Translations under genes and position numbers: made by a program
Shown here: piece by piece, positions 19,027 through 28,337 of the stretch
Layout: every line of letters starts with the position of its first letter
How positions within the stretch are numbered: the stretch's first letter is position 1
DNA from: Acidimicrobiia bacterium
GTDB lineage: Bacteria > Actinomycetota > Acidimicrobiia > IMCC26256 > PALSA-610
Assembly: GCA_027494135.1 (NCBI GenBank)
Contig: JAOSJK010000012.1
Location: 734,795-798,794 of the forward strand
Length of the DNA stretch: 64,000 nucleotides
Direction of reading: 5' to 3'
Notes under the pieces: generated by a model
What the model was told of the DNA's origin: nothing
The model's input: the letters and a program-made list of their open reading frames with translations, nothing else
Databases searched by the model: none

Positions 19027-22000
19027 ATGAGCGGGGCCTCTGAACTCGCTTCGCGCTACTCCGCCGAGCTCAGCCGCAGTGGTGCTGCGCTGCCCGACGC
19101 TCTCGTCACCGCGCTGCAGGCGATCGCCGACTCCGCCGGTGCGAAGTCCCTCGAGCTTCACGGCCGCGCCATCGCGAATCGCGCTGTCGACCTCGCCGGT
19201 AGGGCACCGATCCTGGGCGCGGCATACCTCGAGGCGATCCCCGCCGTTCTCGCATACATCTCCCCCGGCGACCTCGACACCTGGGCCGGCCAGGCCGGCC
19301 TCATCGACCAGGGCACCCGCAGGTCTGCCGCGCATGCGGCGCGCTGGCTCGCGGAGACGCCGGCGCTCCTCGGCCTCGTCTCTCTACCCGTCACAACGCG
19401 TCTGGCAGCGATAGCAGGGCGGCTCGCTGCCTCCGCCAACGACGCCGCATCGACCTGCATCGAGAACGCGGTACCGCTGCTCACCGGGCTCGGGCCCCTA
19501 GAGCGCGAGCCGTTCGTAGTGCTCGCCGAGGCACTCACCCGAGCAGCGTGGCCCGATGCCGTCCTGGCATTCGAGCGGACACCTGATCTCGTCGGCATCG
19601 TGGGGTCTGCCGACAGGTCCCGCCTCCTCGAGCTCGCCGCCGCCGTCGTGACCCGCCCTGGCGACTTCGCTCGCTTCTCCGCTGCCGTAGAGGGGCTTGC
19701 CTCCATCGCCCCGGAGCGGCACTCCGAGCTCCTCGACCTCGCGCTTCGGCTCGCTGAGGCGAATGCTCCCGCCGCTGTCTCGTTCCTCGTGAGCGCGCCG
19801 AGGCTCACCGCAATGCTCTCGTCCGAGCAGTTCGTCCACTGGTACGACGTGGGGGTACGGCTCCTCGACGACGAGAGGCACGCAGAGAGCATCGACACCT
19901 ACTTCCGTCTCGAGTCGTCGCTCGCGGCGGACACGCTCACCCTCCTGTCTCCACGCGTCGAGCTGCCACAGCTTGGCGAGATGCTGCGCCTCTACGCTCA
20001 GGCGCTGACCGGCAGGCCGGTGCAGGTTCGCTCCGCTCGGGTGCTGGCTGAGCGTGGCATCGGATGGGCCAAGGGCGACAGCGCCACCACGGAGGGAACG
20101 GCCGTCTACCTCCCGCCGTTCATCGAGCGCTTCGACACCCGCGACGCCAACACCCGTGCCTACAAGGTCTGCGTGACGCACCAAGCCGGCCGCATCGAGT
20201 TCGGGTCGTTCGACTATCGACACGGTGTCGACGGTGCCCACCTCACGTCGACGGTGGCGCTCCGCGCTGCGTCGATCGGCATCGATCCCTCCGCGGGCGG
20301 ACTCGCGCCCGTCCCTGAGATGCACCGGTACTACGAGCTCTTCGAAGATCGCGCTCTCGTTGCAGCCCTGTTCTCCCTCGTCGAGGATGCTCGGATCGAC
20401 GCGCGCGTCGACCTCGAGTACCCGGGAGTCCGCCGGGCGCGCAGGGACGTCCACGATCACGAGGTGCGGAGGAGGCCCGACATCCTCGGCCTTGGCCTGC
20501 GCGACGTCTTCGCGGAGAACCTGCTCAGGGCCTCCCTCGGTCGTGCCGACGCCGTCCGCTGGCCGGCTCCGTTGGCGGCGACGATGGCACGCGGCCTCGC
20601 TCTGCTGCGCATAGTGACACGCGCCGGCGCAACGGTGCAGGACTCCGCTGAGGTGACCGCGCGGCTCCACGACCTGGCGGCGGGCATCGCGAACGTCAAC
20701 GCGAAGACGCTCGTCACCACGTGGGTGGCGATCGACGACGCCGACGTCGACGCTGCGCTCGAAGCGCCGGAACCCCTTCCCATCGACATAGCGACCGTCC
20801 GCACCCTCGGTTCGAGCACGTTCCAGGTGCCCTACGCCGCGCCGCCCGCTCCCGATTTTCGGGGGAGTTCAAGCCGGAGCTCGTGCAGACGATCACGGCG
20901 CTCACCGAGACCTCCGCGGGGCCGCCGCGCGGCGATCTCGTCATGACCGCCGACCAGCTGCGCGAGCTGCTGGCAAGCTCACCCGAGATCCAGCTGGTCG
21001 AGGCCGGCGATGACGCCGAGATCGATCCCGACTCCGTTGCATCGCAGCTTCTCGCCGTCGAGGAGCCGGGCGACGACGCGGTGGTCGAGGCCGAGGAAGA
21101 TCCCGAAGTCGTCGAGTGGTTCTGGTACGACGAGTGGGACTTCCGGGGGAACGACTACCGACGCCAGTGGTGCCGCGTCGGCGAACGCCCGGCGGCTGCC
21201 GGCGACCGCGACTTCTACGACCAGACGCTGCTGCAGCAGCACGCGCTCGTCATGGAGACGCGACGCCAGTTCGAGATGATGCGCCCTGAGTCGTTCCGCC
21301 GGATGCGGCGTCTCGAAGACGGTCACGATATCGACTTCGACGAGGCGATCGAGTTTCATGCCGACCGACGCGCGGGGATCGGCCCACTGGCCCGCTTCTA
21401 CACTCGGCGCGACAAGGTAGAGCGCGATGTGGCCGTCGCGTTCCTTCTCGATCTCTCCGGCTCGACCGACGACCCGGTTGATGACCGCGGGTCGAGTGCT
21501 TCCCTGGGCTCCGGTACCCCCGGATCGCGCGGCGCGGCGCGCAAGAGACCCCGGGGGCCAACCCATGCCGGAGCTGTCGCCAAGCGTGTCATCGACATCG
21601 AGAAGGAGGCGGCCGTTCTGATGGTCGAGGCGCTCGAGTCGATCGGCGACACCTACGCGCTGTACGGCTTCTCAGGCTACGGCCGCCAGAACGGCGAGTT
21701 TCACGTGATCAAGGACCTCGACGATCCGTGCGACGACAAGGTGCGCGGCCGGATCGGGGCGCTCGCTCCACGCCGGTCGACCCGGATGGGTCCGGCCATC
21801 CGGCACGCCACCGAGAAGCTCAGGCGCCGCGACGCGAAGATCAAGCTCCTGGTACTCGTCTCCGACGGACGCCCACAGGATCACTCGTACGGGCGCAACC
21901 GTGAAGACACCGAGTACGCGGTGCACGACACCCGGCAGGCGCTGGTCGAGGCCCGCCGCTCCGGCGTCGTTCCGTTCCTCATCACGGTCGACGTCGAGGC

Positions 22001-22109
22001 CGACGACTACCTGAGCGACATCTGCGAGGACTTCGGGTACGAGGTCGTTGCCGACGTGGAGTCGCTCCCCCGCCGCCTACCCGCCCTCTACCGCCACCTC
22101 GCCACATAG
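19027..22109 (+). CDS. VWA-domain protein, NorD/CbbO type (frameshifted)
   Basis: About 1027 residues. The N-terminal half is a long helical, Ala/Leu-rich region; the middle has DARIDARVDLEYPGVRRARRD, typical of NorD/CbbO. After an acidic segment (VVEAEEDPEVVEWFWYDEWDF) comes the C-terminal VWA domain with a MIDAS motif DLSGSTDDP near residue 810 and LVLVSDGRPQD. A frame change is needed near 20858 where TTTT should probably be TTT, giving DFGEFKPEL. It works with the MoxR ATPase just upstream as an activation or metal-loading machine. Convergent with the next molybdoenzyme gene across hairpin B1. Confidence 0.88.
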
Positions 22110-22115
22110 CCCCCA

Positions 22116-22182
22116 CCCACCACCGTTTTGGCGTCACTTTCTCGCGCTATGCGCGAGAAAGTGACGCAAGAACGGTGGTGGG
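22116..22182. terminator. Hairpin family B, copy 1 (bidirectional terminator)
   Basis: A stem of about 31 bp with loop CTATG and only two imperfect pairs, exactly filling the gap between the convergent stops of the VWA gene (22109) and the second alpha subunit (22185). The left arm runs CCACCACCGTTTTGGCGTCA then CTTTCTCGCG. GTTTTGGCGTCA recurs at 51924 and 53276. Confidence 0.8.
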
Positions 22183-22184
22183 GG

Positions 22185-24974
22185 TCAGGCCTTCTCGATC
22201 TGGACCCTGGTGTTGCGCATGACGGGGCAGGGCTGCCACTGCATCGCCCAGTACTTCAGGTGCCCGTAGCCGCCGGCGAGGTGCAGCCACTTGATCATGC
22301 CGGGCTCGGCGTCGTTCGGGCCTTCCCACTTCGCGAACTGGTAGTTGTCGAAGCCGTTGTACATGATCACCTGCTTGGGGCGGGCGCTCGGGGTGATCTT
22401 GACGTTGACCTTGTACTCGCCCTGGTCGTTGTACACGCGCACGAGGTCGTTGTCGATCAGGTCGAGCTCCTTGGCGTCCTCGTCGTTGATGAAGAGGAAC
22501 GGCACTCCACGGTGCGTCTCGAGCATCAGGTCGTTGGCGATGTTCAGCGAGTGGATGCTCCACCGGTTGTGGCCGCTGCTCACCATGAACGGGTAGTCGC
22601 CGCCCATGTTCGGAGACTCCTTGTGGCGCGGCAAGTGCTCGTCGGCCTCGATGAACCACTCGTGGTCGATGAGGAACTGCGTGCGCCGTGAGAGCGTGGG
22701 GTAGGGCTCGCCATCCTCCACGTGCTTGCGGAACGGCACGAAGGTCTTGTCGGGCTCAGGCTCTGTTGCCTGTGCGATCGAGCGAGGCGTGATGCCGGTG
22801 CCCTGCCAGCGGTAGTAGCCCTTCTCGCGCACGTCGGCCAGCGACGCGCCGGCGGGGATGGTTCCGATCAGTGCCGTGTCGCGGAGCATCTCGTCGATGA
22901 TCGTCTCCTGATCGACGAACGCACCGTCGGCCGTGTAGCGATCGTGCACCACCTTCGGATCGTGCGGCATCCCCTGAGCGTCGAGGTACTCACTCGACCC
23001 GCGTGCGAGGGCACGCTCCTGCACCTTCTCGAGGATGCGGCGGAAGCCCTCCCATTCATCGACGGACTCCCCTGCAGGCTCGACCGCCTTGTCGCAGAAG
23101 GTGAGGTTCATCGTGTGGCACGACGGGATACCGAACCCGATCTTCTCGTACTGCTGCGCCATCGGGAGCACGAAGTCGGAGTATTGGGCCGTCGCGCTGA
23201 TGCGGACGTCCATCGTCACCACCATGTTGAGGTGCGGCCAGAGGTGCTTCAGGAGCATCTTGGAACCACCACGCGTGCGGCGAAGCACGTTGCCACCGCA
23301 CTCGATGAGCACCCTGGGGGTCTTCTCGGCGTGAGGATGGTCGACGCCGTCCCACCACCCGCTCTCCATGGCCTCGTTCCAGTACTCGTCGAACTCGCGG
23401 GCCATGGACGGATCGTGCCAGTTCTTGTTGTTCCAGACGTCCCTGAACCCGGCGAACCGGTACCAGAAGAAGATGGGAGGGAAGAAGCCCCCCATTCCCG
23501 GGCTGTTCTTCGACATCTCGATCGCCCACAGCTTCGGGGTGAGCGCGGGGTCGGCGTCGAGCGAGGCCTTCATCAGGCCGTCGCGCATGTCGAGGACCAT
23601 TGCAGCCTCGTCGGGACCGTGCTGGGTCTTCATTGCGAACGTCAACATGCCGTCGAACCACCCGGCGTTCCATGCACGCATGCCCGTGCCGTGACGACCC
23701 CAGTTGCTCGTGAGCGCGAGCATCAGCACCTGCGCACGCTCGATGAGGTCGCCGTGGTAGTGCTTGCCGGCCTGGCTGAGAGATCCGAGGATGTTGGTTC
23801 GCTTGCTCGCGACACTCCGTGCGAGCTCACGGATCGCGTCAGCGTGGATGTTCGTGATCTTCTCGGCCGCTTCCGGCGTGTATTCGCGCAGTCGCTCGCG
23901 CAGCTCCGAGTAGACCGTCGTCACCTCGAGCGGTCCCGAGAGAGTCTCGACCGTGAAGACACCTTCCAGCGCCGGGTCGACATCGCCCCACTTGAGAGTC
24001 GCGCGCGACGCCGGTACGGCCTTTGCGGTCTTGGTGTCCCAGGCGTAGAGCTGCTCGTCGCTTCCACCCTCGACCATGTCGCACTCGCGGAGGTACCGCT
24101 TGGTCACCGCGTTCATCAACAGCGGCAGGTCGGTCTGCTCCTTCACGAAGGTCTCGTGCGTCAGACCTTCTTCGATGATGACGTGGCACGCGGCTAGAGC
24201 GAGCGCGGCATCGGTACCCGGGCGGATGGGCAGCTGGTAGTCGGAGTGCACGCCCGACGGACCGGCGTCGGGGGCGATGTTGTAGACCTTGCAGCCCTTG
24301 TAGCGCGCCTCGAGGATGTAGTGGTAGTGAGGGATGCGCGTGTACGCGGGGTTGCCGAACCAGATCAGGTAAACCTCGGAGTGGAACCAGTCGTCGATGC
24401 TCGACACCGGGTCGAACATGCCCCATGAGAGGTACATCCCCGGAGCGAAGTCGTTCATCTCGGCATTGAGGTCGAACGTGAGCCCACCGGCAAGCGCCAT
24501 GAACTTGCCGCGCCCGGCAATGGCGAGCGTGCCCAGGTTGCATCCCGACGGTGCGATGACCGCCTCACCACCGATCTCCTCGACGCCATCGAGCATCGCA
24601 TCGGCGATCTCGGTGCAGGCCTGGTCCCAGGAGACCCGCTCCCACTGTCCGCCGCCCCGCTCTCCCACGCGCTTCAGCGGGTAGATGACTCGCTCCTCGG
24701 AGGAGAGCATCTCGTTCCACCCGACGCCCTTCTGGCAGCCCATCGGGTTCATGTCGGGTACGCCTTCCATGACCTGCGGGAAGATCGACGCCGACTCCTC
24801 GCGGACGATCTCGCCGTCCTTCATGTAGACGCGCATCGGGCAGTTGCCCGGGTAGCAGTCGATGCAGTGCGAGGCCCAGCGAACTTCGTCCCATGTCCAG
24901 GTGTCGCGGTAGTGGTCGACGCCACCCGCGTCTGATCTGGGGAATGTCGTGGCTGCCGTCTGGTCGGGGCTCAC
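22185..24974 (-). CDS. Molybdopterin oxidoreductase catalytic subunit, type II-like, copy 2 (orphan, intact)
   Basis: An intact 929-residue Mo-bisMGD enzyme. GTG start at 24974 is preferred over ATG 25046 because GAGGAG lies 6 bases upstream. The cluster motif is SHCIDCYPGNCPMRVYMKDG, i.e. Cys-x2-Cys-x4-Cys, with the fourth Cys in MGCQKG. Asp in EMNDFAPGMYLSWG aligns with the Mo-ligand Asp of copy 1. Shared blocks with copies 1 and 3 include WFGNPAYTR, EARYKGCKV, PGTDAALALA, FVKEQTDLP and SSGHNRWSIH. No beta, gamma or chaperone gene adjoins it and no Tat signal is seen. It may borrow the partner subunits encoded at 12982-14862. Confidence 0.9.
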   Translation of the reverse strand: MSPDQTAATTFPRSDAGGVDHYRDTWTWDEVRWASHCIDCYPGNCPMRVYMKDGEIVREESASIFPQVMEGVPDMNPMGCQKGVGWNEMLSSEERVIYPLKRVGERGGGQWERVSWDQACTEIADAMLDGVEEIGGEAVIAPSGCNLGTLAIAGRGKFMALAGGLTFDLNAEMNDFAPGMYLSWGMFDPVSSIDDWFHSEVYLIWFGNPAYTRIPHYHYILEARYKGCKVYNIAPDAGPSGVHSDYQLPIRPGTDAALALAACHVIIEEGLTHETFVKEQTDLPLLMNAVTKRYLRECDMVEGGSDEQLYAWDTKTAKAVPASRATLKWGDVDPALEGVFTVETLSGPLEVTTVYSELRERLREYTPEAAEKITNIHADAIRELARSVASKRTNILGSLSQAGKHYHGDLIERAQVLMLALTSNWGRHGTGMRAWNAGWFDGMLTFAMKTQHGPDEAAMVLDMRDGLMKASLDADPALTPKLWAIEMSKNSPGMGGFFPPIFFWYRFAGFRDVWNNKNWHDPSMAREFDEYWNEAMESGWWDGVDHPHAEKTPRVLIECGGNVLRRTRGGSKMLLKHLWPHLNMVVTMDVRISATAQYSDFVLPMAQQYEKIGFGIPSCHTMNLTFCDKAVEPAGESVDEWEGFRRILEKVQERALARGSSEYLDAQGMPHDPKVVHDRYTADGAFVDQETIIDEMLRDTALIGTIPAGASLADVREKGYYRWQGTGITPRSIAQATEPEPDKTFVPFRKHVEDGEPYPTLSRRTQFLIDHEWFIEADEHLPRHKESPNMGGDYPFMVSSGHNRWSIHSLNIANDLMLETHRGVPFLFINDEDAKELDLIDNDLVRVYNDQGEYKVNVKITPSARPKQVIMYNGFDNYQFAKWEGPNDAEPGMIKWLHLAGGYGHLKYWAMQWQPCPVMRNTRVQIEKA

Positions 24975-25052
24975 CGGTGTCTCCTCGGTAGGGACGGCAC
25001 CGAGGTCCCGCGGCAGACCGCCGCCGACCCCGTCCGTCGAAAACATGGCAAA

Positions 25053-25075
25053 TACTGCGAGGAATCCTCACAGTA
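25053..25075. promoter_or_regulatory. Operator-like palindrome in the divergent gap
   Basis: A 23-bp inverted repeat, TACTGYGAGGA then one base then TCCTCRCAGTA, with one mismatched pair. It lies 79 bases upstream of the orphan molybdoenzyme start and 128 upstream of the CocE/NonD gene. Position and symmetry suggest a repressor or activator site for one or both. No regulator adjoins it on either side, and I did not find the same palindrome upstream of the other molybdoenzymes. Confidence 0.55.
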
Positions 25076-25143
25076 GGCGAACCGGCGTCCCAGCGCACCT
25101 CTTTCCGGCGATGTCGGGGAGCCGAGCGGGGGTCCGGGCACTT

Positions 25144-25171
25144 GTGTTATATCCACATATTCGTGTAACAC
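25144..25171. promoter_or_regulatory. AT-rich promoter element with GTGTTA/TAACAC inverted repeat
   Basis: An AT-rich island in otherwise GC-rich DNA, running TTATATCCACATATTCG between GTGTTA and TAACAC arms, 32 bases upstream of the GTG start of the CocE/NonD lipoprotein. Likely the core promoter of that gene, possibly with an operator. Confidence 0.45.
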
Positions 25172-25202
25172 TCTGGGTGCAGCCACGAACCAGGGAGGCC
25201 CT

Positions 25203-27434
25203 GTGATCCTCGATCGACTCCGCTTGCCGGCGATCGTCACCGCCATCATCATCGCCGCCGCGGCCTGCTCGTCGGCCGACTCGGATTCGAACGACGCCTC
25301 CGGCGGCGGCACCACAGCGTCGGTGGCAACCGACGCCGAGGTAGCCACCGCGAGCGCGAGCTTCACCGTCGTTCCCGGCGTCCAGACGGTCACAGCGACC
25401 GACGCCCGTCCTGGAGCACCCCTCACCCTGGTGAGCCCCGACGGAGAGCGCCTCGTGACCCTCGTCGTCGACGAGTTCGGCCAGGCCCACTTCGCCTACC
25501 TCCCGGAGGAGCACACGACCTTCCGCACAGGGCCCGGTGCGGAGCTGCCGGCGAGCTCGGGGACGACGCTGCCGGCCGGCGACGGCTACACGATCCGCGA
25601 CGAGTCGACCGACCCGATCGAGGAGACAGAGCCGTTTGAGGTCGCGGCCCGCGACGACGTGCCCGACGAGACCTTCTACTCCTCGCAGACTCTGGAGGAC
25701 GGCTTCGGCTACATCACGATGCGCGACGGCGTGAAGCTCAGCGCGATGGTGCGGCTCCCCGACCCCGAGGTCTACGGAGACGGTCCGTACCCGACAGTCG
25801 TGGAGTACTCCGGGTACGGGCCCTCGAACCCGGAGCAGACCGAGCCCGGATCGATGATCGCAGGACTCATCGGCTACGCGACTGTCGGTGTGAACATCCG
25901 CGGGACCGGGTGCTCGGGCGGTGTCTTCGATGTGTTCACGCCGGCGCAGCAGGCCGACGGCTACGACATCATCGAGGTCGTCGCGAGCCAACCGTGGGTC
26001 CTCCACGGCGAAGTGGGAATGGTCGGCCTCTCGTACTCCGGCATCACTCAGCTCTACACGGCTTCTACGCGTCCGCCTCACCTGGCTGCTGTCACACCGC
26101 TCTCGGTCACCGAGGATGCTTGGCAGCAGCTGTGGCCCGGCGGCATCTACAACTCGGGGTTCACGCGCAAGTGGCTCGAGGAGCGTGACGCCCAGGCAGC
26201 GCCCGGCGGCATGTCGTGGACTCAGACGCTCATCGACGGTGGCGACGAGACCTGCGAGGACAACCTGGTGCTGAGCAACCAGAACCCCGACTTCGAGCGG
26301 CTCTTCCGCGGGCTCGAGTTCCGACCCGACGACTCCGACAGCCGCGACCTCTCGCTACTGGTCGGCGACATCGAGGTTCCCGTCTATCTGACCGGCGCGT
26401 GGCAGGACGAGCAGACCGGTCCGCGCTTCGCGACGATGCTCGACGAGTTCACGGGCACCGAGCACGAGAGATTCATCCTCTTCAACGGTCGTCACCCCGA
26501 CGGCTACTCCCCGCTGGTCATCTCCCGCTGGTACGAGTTCCTCGAGTTCTACGTGGCGAAGAGGGTCCCTCGGGTGCCCGCGCTGCTGCGCGCAGCGGCA
26601 CCCGCGTACTTCGAATCCGCGTTCGGCGCACCCGGACTCGGCTTCGAGCCCGACCGGTTCGAGGCGTACGCAGACGACGAGTACGACGACGCCCTCAGCG
26701 CCTACGAGGCCGAGCCTCAGGTGCGGGTCCTCTTCGAGAACGGCGCGGGCGGCGAGGTGCCAGGAGCGCCTCAGGCCCGGTTCGAAACGACATTCGACTC
26801 ATGGCCGCCGCCCGACGCCGAGGCACGAACCTGGTACCTCGGTCCCGACGAGTCGCTCCTCGCGAACGCGCCCGCAGATGAGGGGGCCGACTCCTACGAG
26901 CATGACGCCGAGGCGGGCGATATCTCGTTCTTCGGTCCGCGCGGCTACGAGCTCATGGCACCGGTGTGGGACTTCGACTGGACGCAGTTCGACGAGGGCA
27001 AGGGACTCTCCTACCTGACCACACCACTGACCGACGACCTGGTGGTGGCAGGCCCCGGACACGCGACACTCTGGTTCGCGAGCGAGGCCGACGACGCGAA
27101 CATCCAGGTGAGCGTCTCAGAGGTGCGCCCCGACGGCATCGAGTACCTGGTGCAGTCCGGACAGCTGCGCGCAGGCGACCGGGCGATCGACGAGGATCGC
27201 ACCGACGAGATCCAGGTGGAGCACACGTACAGCGCCGACGACTACGCGCCTATCCCGGCCGGCGACTTCGTCGAGGTGAAGGTTGGCATACCGCCGTTCG
27301 CGCACGCCTTTCGGGCCGGGTCCCGACTGCGCATCACGATCAGCACCCCCGGGCGGAACCACGGAGCCTGGCTCTTCGCCAACCCCGACTACGACGGCGC
27401 GACCCCCGACGCACCGAGTCGCGTTCGGCGGTGA
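25203..27434 (+). CDS. CocE/NonD (X-Pro dipeptidyl-peptidase S15) family hydrolase, lipoprotein
   Basis: A 743-residue serine hydrolase. The N-terminus is a lipoprotein signal: hydrophobic LPAIVTAIIIAAAAC with the lipobox Cys near residue 22, followed by a Ser/Asp/Gly linker, so it is probably anchored outside the membrane. After a unique N-terminal region of about 150 residues, the alpha/beta-hydrolase begins at YITMRDGVKLSAMVRLP; NIRGTGCSGG and the nucleophile elbow GLSYSGIT are visible, and the C-terminal jelly roll ends with GSRLRITISTPGRNHG. Family members cleave esters, amides or X-Pro peptides. Start GTG 25203. Confidence 0.88.
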   Translation: MILDRLRLPAIVTAIIIAAAACSSADSDSNDASGGGTTASVATDAEVATASASFTVVPGVQTVTATDARPGAPLTLVSPDGERLVTLVVDEFGQAHFAYLPEEHTTFRTGPGAELPASSGTTLPAGDGYTIRDESTDPIEETEPFEVAARDDVPDETFYSSQTLEDGFGYITMRDGVKLSAMVRLPDPEVYGDGPYPTVVEYSGYGPSNPEQTEPGSMIAGLIGYATVGVNIRGTGCSGGVFDVFTPAQQADGYDIIEVVASQPWVLHGEVGMVGLSYSGITQLYTASTRPPHLAAVTPLSVTEDAWQQLWPGGIYNSGFTRKWLEERDAQAAPGGMSWTQTLIDGGDETCEDNLVLSNQNPDFERLFRGLEFRPDDSDSRDLSLLVGDIEVPVYLTGAWQDEQTGPRFATMLDEFTGTEHERFILFNGRHPDGYSPLVISRWYEFLEFYVAKRVPRVPALLRAAAPAYFESAFGAPGLGFEPDRFEAYADDEYDDALSAYEAEPQVRVLFENGAGGEVPGAPQARFETTFDSWPPPDAEARTWYLGPDESLLANAPADEGADSYEHDAEAGDISFFGPRGYELMAPVWDFDWTQFDEGKGLSYLTTPLTDDLVVAGPGHATLWFASEADDANIQVSVSEVRPDGIEYLVQSGQLRAGDRAIDEDRTDEIQVEHTYSADDYAPIPAGDFVEVKVGIPPFAHAFRAGSRLRITISTPGRNHGAWLFANPDYDGATPDAPSRVRR

Positions 27435-27452
27435 CCACGGATCTGCCGTGGT
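27434..27452 (+). terminator. Short hairpin after the CocE/NonD gene
   Basis: A 7-bp perfect stem ACCACGG/CCGTGGT with a 5-base loop, beginning at the CocE/NonD stop codon. No U-tract follows, only TCTCTCGG. Plausible weak terminator. Confidence 0.4.
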
Positions 27453-27569
27453 TCTCTCGGTCATCGATGGGATCGATGTCCCCGAGGGCCTTCCCGAATG
27501 TCCGGCTCTCCGTGGCCAAGCGTGCCGTCGGTTCAGCGCGGTCGAGAACCAATCCTCCGAGCCGGCGGG

Positions 27570-28212
27570 ATGACCGACGCTGCACGCGGCCACGACATCG
27601 GCCGCGTCTCCTCGGCTCCCGACACCCGTCGCAACGTCCACAAACCGCCGTGGCCGAGCGACGCGAGAGCGCATCCTCGCTGCTGCGATGGACGAGCTCG
27701 CGCAGCGCGGCCTCGACTTGACGATCGATGACGTAGCGCGCGCGGCGGATACGACCCGCATGACCGTGTACCGCCATTTCGGAACCCGCGAAGCGCTGCT
27801 CACGACCATCCTCGTCGAGGACGCCAGAGACAGACTCGCCGAGCTTCGGCCGATCCTGGAAGCCGACGCACCCTTCGCTACGCGTCTGGGCGACGCGATC
27901 GTGAACGTGATCGCCACTGTGAAGGCCTCGCCGCATCTCCGCGCGATCGTCGCCCACTCGAACCCGGGGGAGGTGTGGCCGCAGGTGGATCCGGATGGCC
28001 GGTTCGTCGCACTTATCTGGGACACCCTCGTCCCCTACCTCGAGGCCGCCCGCTCCGAGGTGGTCCTCCGGGCCGATGTGGACCGGACGCTCGACTGGCT
28101 GCTGCGCCAGACACTCGGCCTGCTGCTCGTCGAGGGGCGGGACGGTTCGGGAACCGACGCCATCAGGGCCGACGTAGAGACGTTCGTGATCCCGTCGATC
28201 CTTGCCGGGTGA
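27570..28212 (+). CDS. TetR family transcriptional regulator (probable frameshift in the N-terminal arm)
   Basis: The TetR helix-turn-helix is clear: ATRERILAAAMDELAQRG, then IDDVARAADTTRMTVYRHFGTREALL. The open frame upstream of ATG 27688 has no start codon back to a stop at 27571, while the overlapping frame has ATG 27570 (MTDAARGHDIGRVSS). A one-base error near 27620-27655 would join the two into a protein of about 213 residues with a short disordered arm. If instead ATG 27688 is used, the first DNA-binding helix is lost, which is unlikely. No palindrome matching it was found nearby. Confidence 0.7.
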
Positions 28213-28337
28213 GCCACCTCCTGCAGCGACACATGGCGGATCGACCACGCGCCACAGGGTGTCGATAACGGTCATCCACGTCGAATCATCGCCCGGAAGG
28301 CGCTCCAGCAGACCCCCAGCGTTACCGATACGACACC

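Noticed and set aside
22722..24197. A 491-codon plus-strand frame opposite the second alpha subunit
   Set aside because: Shadow of an intact 929-residue enzyme on the minus strand.
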